Assembly: GCA_002421915.1 (NCBI GenBank)
Contig: DISA01000002.1
Coordinates: 4,810 to 61,808 of the forward strand
Length of the DNA: 56,999 bases
Origin: Gallionellaceae bacterium UBA6222
GTDB taxonomy: Bacteria; Pseudomonadota; Gammaproteobacteria; Burkholderiales; Gallionellaceae
Direction of reading: 5' to 3'
A program made the position numbers and the translations under genes. Below, piece by piece: positions 50,893-56,999 of this stretch (positions are counted from its first letter, which is position 1; the number at the start of each line of letters is the position of its first letter). Under the pieces are notes generated by a model, which saw only the letters and a program-made list of their open reading frames with translations, had not been told where the DNA came from and did no database searches.

Positions 50893-51435
50893 TCAGGAAT
50901 CCAGTTCATCAAACGCGGCACCAATCTCCTCCGCGATTTTTTCCATAAATTTCAGCTTGCGCACAAGTCCGGAGGCGGTCGCATAATCCTGTTTCTCATC
51001 CAGTTCCAGCGCGAGTTGCTGTTGCAGCTCATTCACTGTCAGCTTCACCCGCGCTTCCATATTGTCCAGCGCCGCCATGTCTTTATTCCGCCGCGCCGCT
51101 TCCAGCACCTCGCGCAACTCCATCTGTTCCATCAGAAAATCGAGCGGCATCGCGGTGTTCGTTTCTTCCTGTGTATCCACACCATGCAGCGACAACAAAT
51201 AGCGGCCACGCGCCAGTGGGGAGCACAGGGTCTGATACGCCTCATTCACGCGCGTCGCCCATTGCATGGAAAGGCGCTGTTCGGATTGGGACAGATGGGA
51301 AAACTTGTCGGGGTGAACCTGAGTCTGCAGGGTGCGGTAATGTTGTTCGAGTGCGTTGCGATCAAGCTGAAAACGCAGCGGCAAGCCAAAGAGGGAAAAA
51401 TAATCCTGCTGGAAATCGGCACTGATGGGTAGCAT
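50893..51435 (-). CDS. hscB: Fe-S assembly J-domain co-chaperone HscB
   Basis: A 180-residue protein with an N-terminal J domain (YFSLFGLP, then the HPD tripeptide in QVHPDKFSH near 40) and a C-terminal three-helix domain that binds IscU. The ATG at 51435 is used; an earlier TTG is only one codon upstream. About 108 bases separate it from iscA, the largest gap inside the isc operon, with no gene seen. Confidence 0.93.
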   Translation of the reverse strand: MLPISADFQQDYFSLFGLPLRFQLDRNALEQHYRTLQTQVHPDKFSHLSQSEQRLSMQWATRVNEAYQTLCSPLARGRYLLSLHGVDTQEETNTAMPLDFLMEQMELREVLEAARRNKDMAALDNMEARVKLTVNELQQQLALELDEKQDYATASGLVRKLKFMEKIAEEIGAAFDELDS

Positions 51436-51542
51436 CAATCTGTTCTCGTCAAAAGCCCAAACCGGCTAGCCACGAAGGAATACAAATACCCACCGATAAA
51501 TAATCTGTGAAAATTCGCGGTTACCCGTGGCCAACAAGTTTT

Positions 51543-51866
51543 TCAAACCTTGAAACTTTCACCGCAACCGCATGTGTCCTGCACGTTTGGATTGTTGAAC
51601 TTAAAACCCTCATTCAATCCTTCGCGCGTGTAATCCAGCTCCATACCATCGATATAGGGCAGGCTCTGCGGGTCGACCAGCAGGGTCACGCCGTGGCTCG
51701 TGATCTGCAGATCGTCTTCCGCTGCGGCATCCGCAAATTCCAGTTTGTACGCCATGCCGGAACAGCCACTGGTGCGCACACCCAGGCGCAAGCCCACCCC
51801 CTTGCCACGTTTGGCCAGAAAATCCCGCACATGTTTTGCCGCACTTTCGGTCAGAGTAATGCCCAT
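51543..51866 (-). CDS. iscA: Iron-sulfur assembly A-type carrier IscA
   Basis: A 107-residue A-type carrier protein with three conserved Cys: RTSGCSGMAY near residue 35 and DTCGCGESF near residues 99-101. It receives clusters from IscU and delivers them to target proteins. Position between iscU and hscB is canonical. Confidence 0.94.
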   Translation of the reverse strand: MGITLTESAAKHVRDFLAKRGKGVGLRLGVRTSGCSGMAYKLEFADAAAEDDLQITSHGVTLLVDPQSLPYIDGMELDYTREGLNEGFKFNNPNVQDTCGCGESFKV

Positions 51867-51875
51867 GCCAGTCTC

Positions 51876-52292
51876 CTATTTGTTCGCGTTGCAGGCGGCG
51901 GTCTCCACCATCGCGCCATGCTTGGACTTGTAATCCGCCACTGCGGCCTTGATCGCATCTTCCGCCAGGATGGAGCAGTGAATCTTCACCGGCGGCAGGG
52001 CCAGCTCCTCGGCAATGTGTGTGTTTTTGATGGCCAGTGCCTGATCTACAGTCTTGCCCTTGACCCATTCGGTCACCAGTGAACTGGAAGCGATGGCCGA
52101 ACCGCAGCCGTAGGTCTTGAATTTGGCGTCTTCGATCACGCCGTCTTTGCCGACCTTGATCTGTAATTTCATCACATCGCCGCAGGCAGGTGCACCCACC
52201 ATGCCGGTGCCGACGAACTCATCGTTCTTGTCCATCGAACCCACGTTGCGCGGGTGTTCGTAGTGATCCAGTACCTTTTCGCTATATGCCAT
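51876..52292 (-). CDS. iscU: Iron-sulfur scaffold IscU
   Basis: A 138-residue scaffold beginning MAYSEKVLDHYEHPRNVG. The three ligand Cys are in GAPACGDVM (about 37), KTYGCGSAIASS (about 63) and KIHCSIL (about 106), and the HscA-recognition motif LPPVK directly precedes the last one. Standard length and order after iscS. Confidence 0.96.
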   Translation of the reverse strand: MAYSEKVLDHYEHPRNVGSMDKNDEFVGTGMVGAPACGDVMKLQIKVGKDGVIEDAKFKTYGCGSAIASSSLVTEWVKGKTVDQALAIKNTHIAEELALPPVKIHCSILAEDAIKAAVADYKSKHGAMVETAACNANK

Positions 52293-52315
52293 TTTTTTCT
52301 CCTAATACCTGATTG

Positions 52316-53536
52316 TCAGTGGGCAGCCCACTGCACGCTGTTCAGATCCACACCTTCCTTGAACATGTCCCACAGCGGCGACAACTCGCGCAGCTTGCCG
52401 ATCTTGTCGTGCAGCAGCGCAATCGCGTAATCCACTTCTTCGACAGTGGTGAAGCGGCCGACGGTAAAGCGGATCGAACTGTGCGCCAGTTCGTCGTTGC
52501 GTCCCAGGGCGCGCAACACATAGGACGGCTCCAGGCTGGCCGAAGTGCAGGCTGAACCGCTGGACACCGCGATGTCCTTGATCGCCATGATCAGCGATTC
52601 GCCTTCGACAAAATTGAAGCTCACGTTCAGGTTGTGCGGCACGCGGCGGTCCATATCACCATTGAGATATACCTCTTCCATGTTCGACAACCCTGCCCAC
52701 AGGCGGTCACGCAGCATACGGATACGCTCATTCTCGGTTGCCATTTCTTCCCTGGCGATACGAAACGCCTCGCCCATGCCGACGATCTGGTGCGTCGCCA
52801 GGGTGCCGGAGCGAAAACCGCGCTCATGTCCGCCGCCGTGCATCTGGGCTTCCAGTCGCACGCGCGGTTTGCGCCGCACATACAGCGCGCCGATTCCCTT
52901 GGGGCCATAAGTCTTGTGTGCGGAAAAACTCATCAGATCGGCCTTGAGCTGTTGCAGATCGATCACTACCTTGCCCGTCGCCTGCGCCGCATCGACATGC
53001 AGCAGTACGCCCTTTTCGCGGCACAGCTCGCCGATGGCGGGGATGTCCTGGATCACCCCGATCTCGTTGTTCACATACATCACCGACACGAGGATGGTAT
53101 CGGGGCGGATCGCGGCCTTGAGCTTGTCCAGATCGATCAAACCGTTCGGCTCCGGCGCCAGATAAGTTGCGCTAAAGCCTTGCCTCTCCAGTTCGCGCAC
53201 GGTGTCGAGAATGGCTTTGTGCTCGGTCTGTACCGTGATGATGTGCTTGCCCTTGCTAGCATAAAAATTCGCCGCGCCCTTCAGTGCCAGATTGTTGGAT
53301 TCGGTCGCGCCGGAAGTCCACACAATCTCTTTCGGATCGGCATTTACCAGCGCCGCCACTTGTTCGCGCGCGCGCTCGACCGCAGCCTCCGCCTCCCAAC
53401 CATAAGCGTGCGAACGCGAAGCCGGATTGCCAAATTTTTCAGTCAGGTAGGGAATCATCAGCGCCGCCACGCGCGGGTCGACCGGGGTGGTGGCGGAATA
53501 ATCCATGTAGATGGGAAGTTTCATTTTCTTGGCCAT
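52316..53536 (-). CDS. iscS: Cysteine desulfurase IscS
   Basis: A 406-residue PLP enzyme. The pyridoxal Lys lies in SFSAHKTYGPKG (about 210) and the catalytic Cys loop in SSGSACTSASLEPSYVL (about 333). It supplies persulfide sulfur to IscU and also to tRNA thiolation. The start may instead be the ATG at 53524, which gives the usual MKLPIYMDYS N-terminus; neither has a strong ribosome-binding site. It lies 12 bases after iscR. Confidence 0.95.
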   Translation of the reverse strand: MAKKMKLPIYMDYSATTPVDPRVAALMIPYLTEKFGNPASRSHAYGWEAEAAVERAREQVAALVNADPKEIVWTSGATESNNLALKGAANFYASKGKHIITVQTEHKAILDTVRELERQGFSATYLAPEPNGLIDLDKLKAAIRPDTILVSVMYVNNEIGVIQDIPAIGELCREKGVLLHVDAAQATGKVVIDLQQLKADLMSFSAHKTYGPKGIGALYVRRKPRVRLEAQMHGGGHERGFRSGTLATHQIVGMGEAFRIAREEMATENERIRMLRDRLWAGLSNMEEVYLNGDMDRRVPHNLNVSFNFVEGESLIMAIKDIAVSSGSACTSASLEPSYVLRALGRNDELAHSSIRFTVGRFTTVEEVDYAIALLHDKIGKLRELSPLWDMFKEGVDLNSVQWAAH

Positions 53537-53548
53537 TTTTTGTTTTTT

Positions 53549-54022
53549 TCAGGCAGCAACGGGCGCGCTTGCTGACCGTTGCGACATCACGATAGCGGCG
53601 ACATGGGGAGATTCATTCCTCACCTGCCCATTGGCGACCTGCAGCAAACTGACCTGATGCAGGTATTCGTAAATTCGATCGCTCAACTCCATCCACAACT
53701 CATGGGTAGAACACGGCTTACCATCCATACAGGTGCCGGTGCGCCCGCAGTTGGTGGCATCCAGCGGCTCGTCCACTGCCAGCACGATTTCCGCAATCGA
53801 TATCTTGCCGGCCGGCCGGGAAAGGCAATAGCCGCCGCCGGGACCGCGTACACTGGCTACGATATTATTTTTGCGCAGCTTGGCGAATAACTGCTCCAAA
53901 TAGGACAGAGAAATTCGCTGCCGTTCACTGATCGCGGCCAGGGTGATCGGCCCTTTGCCTCCGCGCTGGGTCAAATCCACCATCGCCGTTACCGCAAACC
54001 TGCCTTTAGTTGTCAGACGCAT
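53549..54022 (-). CDS. iscR: Fe-S cluster regulator IscR
   Basis: A 157-residue Rrf2 regulator starting at ATG 54022 (MRLTTKGRFAVTAMVDL). The winged helix ends RGPGGGYCLSR. The [2Fe-2S] ligands C-x5-C-x5-C-x2-H are in NCGRTGTCMDGKPCSTH near residues 91-107. Holo-IscR represses the isc operon through type 1 sites, one of which lies on its own promoter (54106-54130). Fitting first position in the operon. Confidence 0.95.
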   Translation of the reverse strand: MRLTTKGRFAVTAMVDLTQRGGKGPITLAAISERQRISLSYLEQLFAKLRKNNIVASVRGPGGGYCLSRPAGKISIAEIVLAVDEPLDATNCGRTGTCMDGKPCSTHELWMELSDRIYEYLHQVSLLQVANGQVRNESPHVAAIVMSQRSASAPVAA

Positions 54023-54097
54023 CGCTATACCCCTCGAGAAAGTTAGAGGCCTTCGCCTCTGCCGGACAAGCGCCACTCACTGACCGGTCTGGCTGGG

Positions 54098-54130
54098 ATC
54101 ATAGGATACCCCATTGTTTTAGTCAACTAT
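54098..54130 (-). promoter_or_regulatory. isc operon promoter with type 1 IscR site
   Basis: On the minus strand TTGACT (plus 54121-54126), a 17-base spacer and TATGAT (plus 54098-54103) form a strong sigma-70 promoter. The 25-base stretch 54106-54130 fits the E. coli type 1 IscR consensus at 23 of 25 positions and covers the spacer and -35. It overlaps the cysE stop codon (54119-54121). Confidence 0.85.
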
Positions 54131-54847
54131 CTTGTTCAGATAATTTGGATCAAATTTGTCCGCGGTTGCCTGCTCATCTTCCAGTCGCACCCCCATCTTT
54201 TCGAGCTGTTGCAGGATGCGCTCGATACGCTGATCAACGGTGACACTATGACCGATCAAACCATGCAATGCCTTGGCAACCGGATCGTTCTGATCGTTGC
54301 TAATACCGTACGCGTTGAATCCGGTACTCTTTTTGGCATCATCCAGAATGCGCGCCGGGATCCCGGCTGCTGTCGCCCCTGCCGGCACATCTTTCACCAC
54401 TACCGCGTTGGAGCCGATCTTCGCACCGGCACCGATATGAATGGGGCCCAGTATCTTTGCGCCCGCCCCCACCACGACACCGTTGCCCAGTGATGGATGG
54501 CGTTTGCCTTCCTGCCATGAAGTGCCACCCAGGGTCACACCGTGATACAGCGTCACGTCATCACCGATCTCGGCGGTCTCGCCAATCACCACCCCCATGC
54601 CGTGGTCGATGAAGAAACGCCGCCCGATGGTCGCCCCCGGATGGATCTCGATCCCAGTCAGCCAACGCGCGAGGTGCGAGAAGAAACGTGCCAGCCATTT
54701 CATACCGTGATGCCAGAGCCAGTTCGTCAGGCGGTGTGCGATCCGTGCGTGCAAGCCTGGATAGCAGGTCAGCACCTCGAACGTGGTGCGCGCTGCCGGG
54801 TCGCGCTCGAATACGCTGGCAATGTCTTCTTTAATGTTTTTGAACAT
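54119..54847 (-). CDS. cysE: Serine O-acetyltransferase
   Basis: A 242-residue left-handed beta-helix enzyme that makes O-acetylserine for cysteine synthesis. An N-terminal helical domain (about 1-65) is followed by hexapeptide repeats (GIEIHPGATIG, FFIDHGMGVVIGETAEIG, then YHGVTLGG with the catalytic His). It is just upstream of iscR, and the pairing of cysE and isc (cysteine supply and cysteine desulfurase) is common in Proteobacteria. It overlaps trmJ by 17 bases. Confidence 0.93.
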   Translation of the reverse strand: MFKNIKEDIASVFERDPAARTTFEVLTCYPGLHARIAHRLTNWLWHHGMKWLARFFSHLARWLTGIEIHPGATIGRRFFIDHGMGVVIGETAEIGDDVTLYHGVTLGGTSWQEGKRHPSLGNGVVVGAGAKILGPIHIGAGAKIGSNAVVVKDVPAGATAAGIPARILDDAKKSTGFNAYGISNDQNDPVAKALHGLIGHSVTVDQRIERILQQLEKMGVRLEDEQATADKFDPNYLNKIVD

Positions 54848-55589
54848 CTGGGTGCTCTTCCGAATAACGTTTTTTCAGGCGCGCATTGTACGCGGTCGCG
54901 ACGCTCAGGATACCGCGCAGGATGTTGACCTCCTCATCCTCCAACCGGGTTCTGGAGAACAGCCGCCGCAAACGCTGCATCAGCCGTGCCGGGTTCTGTG
55001 TGGTAAAAAAACCGATTTCGATCAGCGTCTTTTCCAGATGCGCATATAACCCTTCCACCCGCTCGTGCGGCGCCGGCTGAATCTCGCGCACTGCCGGCTT
55101 AAAAGATTGTGCCGCAACCGCCAATTCGTAAACCATCACCTGCACCGCAGCCGCGATATTGAGTGAAGAGAAATCCGGGTGTGTCGGAATATTCACACCC
55201 AACTGTGCACACCCCATCTCCTCATTGGTCAAACCCGACATCTCGGTGCCGAACAACAACGCGACCGGCTGCACCGCAGCCTCTTGCAATACCTGCGGCA
55301 TCGCTTCGCGCGGGGTTTTGACTTCGATTGAAATATCGCGCAAACGTGCCGTCATCGCCACGGTGAAGGCCACACCGCGCAGCGCCTCATTGATGGAGGC
55401 GTACACCACGGCATTCTCAAGAATGTCATCCGCACCGGCCGCCATCGCTGTCGCCTGCGCATCGGGGAAGTGGCGTGGATTGACGAGATACAGCTGGTGC
55501 AAACCCATGGTCTTCATCGCCCGCGCCGCCGCGCCGATATTGCCGGGATGGGTGGTGTGGCTGAGGACTATCCGAATATTGTCAAACAT
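54831..55589 (-). CDS. trmJ: tRNA (cytidine/uridine-32-2'-O-)-methyltransferase TrmJ
   Basis: A 252-residue SPOUT methyltransferase. The N-terminal motif VLSHTTHPGNIGAAARAMKTMG, the GTEMSGLTNEE motif near 117 and the knot motif NIPTHPDFSSLNIAAA near 135 are all present. It methylates position 32 of certain tRNAs. The trmJ-cysE-iscR order is seen in many gamma- and betaproteobacteria. Confidence 0.92.
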   Translation of the reverse strand: MFDNIRIVLSHTTHPGNIGAAARAMKTMGLHQLYLVNPRHFPDAQATAMAAGADDILENAVVYASINEALRGVAFTVAMTARLRDISIEVKTPREAMPQVLQEAAVQPVALLFGTEMSGLTNEEMGCAQLGVNIPTHPDFSSLNIAAAVQVMVYELAVAAQSFKPAVREIQPAPHERVEGLYAHLEKTLIEIGFFTTQNPARLMQRLRRLFSRTRLEDEEVNILRGILSVATAYNARLKKRYSEEHPDVQKH

Positions 55590-55594
55590 GGTTT

Positions 55595-55801
55595 TTAGTC
55601 GTGAGATGTTAATAGCGGTGCGTTAGTTAAATCATCCGGTTCCATCGACACAATCTCGCACGCAACCGCGTCGTACCGATGCCGCAAAATAGTGCCATCG
55701 AGCAGCATTGCAATGGCAGTCTCAATGACTGGAAGAGGAAGCAGGAACCACTCTCTCGGCCTGAACGGCTTTGTGCCCACGCAATCAGCATTGTTCTTCA
55801 A
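55595..55801 (-). CDS. Hypothetical 68-residue protein after the BRO-family gene
   Basis: An open frame whose start overlaps the BRO-family stop by four bases (ATGA). The segment CVGTKPFRPREWFLLPLPVIETAI has a REWF-type end reminiscent of the C-termini of GIY-YIG or T5orf172 proteins, but this is weak. It may be a real coupled gene or a remnant of a larger one. No function is proposed. Confidence 0.35.
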   Translation of the reverse strand: MKNNADCVGTKPFRPREWFLLPLPVIETAIAMLLDGTILRHRYDAVACEIVSMEPDDLTNAPLLTSHD

Positions 55802-56646
55802 GCTCCATCCTTCTTCACCCTCTTGCGCACCACCACCTCAGGGAGTTGCTTGTAGTTTTCCGAGCTGGCGATGCGCTTCCCGGATTTTTTCTCCAGGTCG
55901 CGCCGCGCACGCCCTGCTACTGATCCGCCTTCCACGGCAGCATCGCGGTTTTCGACATAACCCTGTGCGTCTTTATTGCGCGCAATCTCGGTGGTGGAGG
56001 CTTCGCCCAGCATGGTAAAGATCAGCTCCAGATCATTCATGTGGTCGCGCAGATTGTCCGCCGGTTTGTCGAGGCTTTTGAATTCCTTGTACTCGGCGGG
56101 TGTCATGCCAAAAGTGGCGCGACTGATTTCGGCGGTGAAGATGGAATATTCGCGCTGCTCTTTCACGCCGCGCTTTTCCCATTCGTTGGTCAGTTCGTCG
56201 CGAATGGAAATGCCACGCACACGCTTCTCGATCCATTCGTCGCTGTAACCCTTGGCCTTGAAAAGCTCACGCATCCGCGCGGCGGCTAGCTCGGGGTTTT
56301 CGATCTCTTCGAGCCGCTCGTAACCCACCTTGGCCAACCAGCGTTTGAAGGGTTCGGCCTTGGGGGATGGGATGGACTGGATGATGCGGAGCAGGCCTTC
56401 CGTATTGGCGCATTGCGTCTTTCTACGCTTGCCGTCCGGGGCCAACAATTCAAGTGGGGGACACATTGTCCCCCAGTTGGCGTTCAAGTCAGGCTCGCGC
56501 TTGCGCATCTTCTTGATGTAATCCCTGACATTGGTGGAGTCGGTCAAAACTTCGACTACATCGGCCACCGAGAAATACCACTTGCTGTCAGCTTCATTCC
56601 ATACGGATCGAATTTGCTTCGTCTCGAATAACTTGATGTTGCTCAT
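55798..56646 (-). CDS. BRO-N domain protein with DinD-like C-terminal part
   Basis: A 282-residue protein from the ATG at 56646. Residues about 1-100 are a BRO N-terminal DNA-binding domain (IRSVWNEADSKWYFSVADVV, then a Thr/Asn-rich turn, YIKKMRKRE). The C-terminal half contains LGEASTTEIARNKDAQGYVEN and a basic Lys/Arg tail, similar in layout to the tail of DNA-damage-inducible DinD. BRO proteins are typical of phages, viruses and accessory islands. The gene start overlaps a truncated dinD. Confidence 0.8.
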   Translation of the reverse strand: MSNIKLFETKQIRSVWNEADSKWYFSVADVVEVLTDSTNVRDYIKKMRKREPDLNANWGTMCPPLELLAPDGKRRKTQCANTEGLLRIIQSIPSPKAEPFKRWLAKVGYERLEEIENPELAAARMRELFKAKGYSDEWIEKRVRGISIRDELTNEWEKRGVKEQREYSIFTAEISRATFGMTPAEYKEFKSLDKPADNLRDHMNDLELIFTMLGEASTTEIARNKDAQGYVENRDAAVEGGSVAGRARRDLEKKSGKRIASSENYKQLPEVVVRKRVKKDGA

Positions 56647-56948
56647 AGCATCATCCCCGGAAATTTTGAACATTGGTTGCTAGTAAACATGATGCCATCC
56701 ATCTCACACTGGCTGCCTGAGCCGAGGCCAACCATTTTGTTGACGTCAACAAAATGGTCTGAAATAGCATGATTGGATACTTCGCAAGCAGTTTTGGCTT
56801 TGTTGATTACAGCGGAAAAGTTCCGCCATTCATCGTAACCAAGCAGATGCTGAAGGTCACGGGCAAGCCAGAATTCGATACCGTTTTCCGCTTGCTGTGC
56901 GTGAGCTTCAAAGATGCCGGTGATTGTATGAATAAGATCGGTTTTCAT
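56643..56948 (-). pseudogene. dinD: Truncated dinD (N-terminal fragment)
   Basis: A 101-codon frame whose first 80 or so residues match the start of DinD: WLARDLQHLLGYDEWRNF, INKAKTACEVSNHAISDHF and a KMVGLGSG stretch. After EMDGIMFTS, where DinD proteins continue with an RYACYLIAQNGDP-like block, the frame goes out of homology and stops at the BRO gene start. DinD is about 275 residues, so roughly two thirds are missing. A deletion that joined it to the BRO gene is the simplest explanation. Confidence 0.7.
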
Positions 56949-56972
56949 GGGCAACCCTTTTTCTATCGGCGG

Positions 56973-56999
56973 CAGTTACCGAGGAATCCTCGGTAACTG
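56973..56999. repeat. 27-base perfect palindrome upstream of the dinD fragment
   Basis: CAGTTACCGAGG-AAT-CCTCGGTAACTG: twelve-base perfect arms with a three-base centre, ending exactly at the window edge. It lies 25 bases before the dinD start codon on the minus strand. It could be a repressor operator or the terminator stem of a gene beyond the window. Confidence 0.7.

Noticed and set aside
1..56999. CRISPR arrays, tRNA, rRNA, intact insertion sequences
   Set aside because: No regular direct repeats, no recognisable tRNA or rRNA sequence and no transposase motif were seen by eye; a dedicated scan could still find a diverged tRNA.

Overview
This window looks like a chromosomal segment of a denitrifying or nitrite-respiring betaproteobacterium, probably of the Nitrosomonadales type (Gallionellaceae, Sulfuricellaceae or nitrifier relatives). 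That is an inference from gene content: the isc operon in the order iscR-S-U-A-hscB-hscA-fdx-iscX, two NsrR-type NO sensors, a cytochrome cd1 nitrite reductase, and a NorSY-like heme-copper NO reductase of the kind known from Nitrosomonas. No rRNA, tRNA, CRISPR array or intact insertion sequence was seen.

Layout. 1-7,050: housekeeping and envelope genes (partial dbpA, yajD, a secreted/outer-membrane three-gene operon divergent from an OmpR/EnvZ-like pair, an AEC transporter, rhlE). 7,130-13,726: a divergent NO-response locus. One arm is DUF2249, NnrS-like, FmdE-like and NnrS. The other is a hemerythrin-like protein, a second DUF2249, a second NnrS-like protein, then NsrR and an HPP-family protein. 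13,727-21,753: a probable frameshifted remnant, a c'-type cytochrome, pldA, a DevBCA-like exporter with a TetR regulator, a SCO protein and two membrane proteins. 21,904-28,079: nirN, a TonB-dependent receptor, nirS and a c551-like cytochrome. 28,375-45,396: a respiratory cluster that looks more AT-rich than its flanks. 45,756-55,589: core genes (flavoprotein, sirB, tusE-like, dsbB, isc operon, cysE, trmJ). 55,595-56,999: an accessory patch with a truncated dinD and a BRO-family gene.

The most unusual part is 31,499-42,285. It holds (a) a NorS/NorY-like terminal reductase whose active-site tyrosine position is Gln, with an unusual CuA loop and two unlisted single-helix genes of 51 and 47 codons; (b) a second heme-copper-like 12-helix protein lacking the CuB His-His pair; and (c) two paralogous diheme cytochromes b fused to different soluble redox modules. 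One cytochrome b carries a [2Fe-2S] ferredoxin plus a flavin/NAD reductase. The other carries two [4Fe-4S] clusters plus an MvhD-like domain. A SCO protein and a membrane-anchored periplasmic protein of unknown family sit in the same transcription unit as (b). Two heme A synthases, one heme O synthase, a PCuAC-like protein and a second NsrR surround the cluster.

Regulation. A shared inverted repeat, ACATGYA-N7-TRCATGT, sits in five promoters: the hemerythrin/NnrS divergent region, the c551 gene, the c5-like cytochrome, the NorSY operon and the second nsrR. In two of them it lies just downstream of a good TTGACA-N17--10 promoter, as expected for a repressor. I read it as an NsrR operator linking the distant loci into one NO-responsive regulon. 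The isc operon has its own strong promoter covered by a near-perfect type 1 IscR site that overlaps the cysE stop codon.
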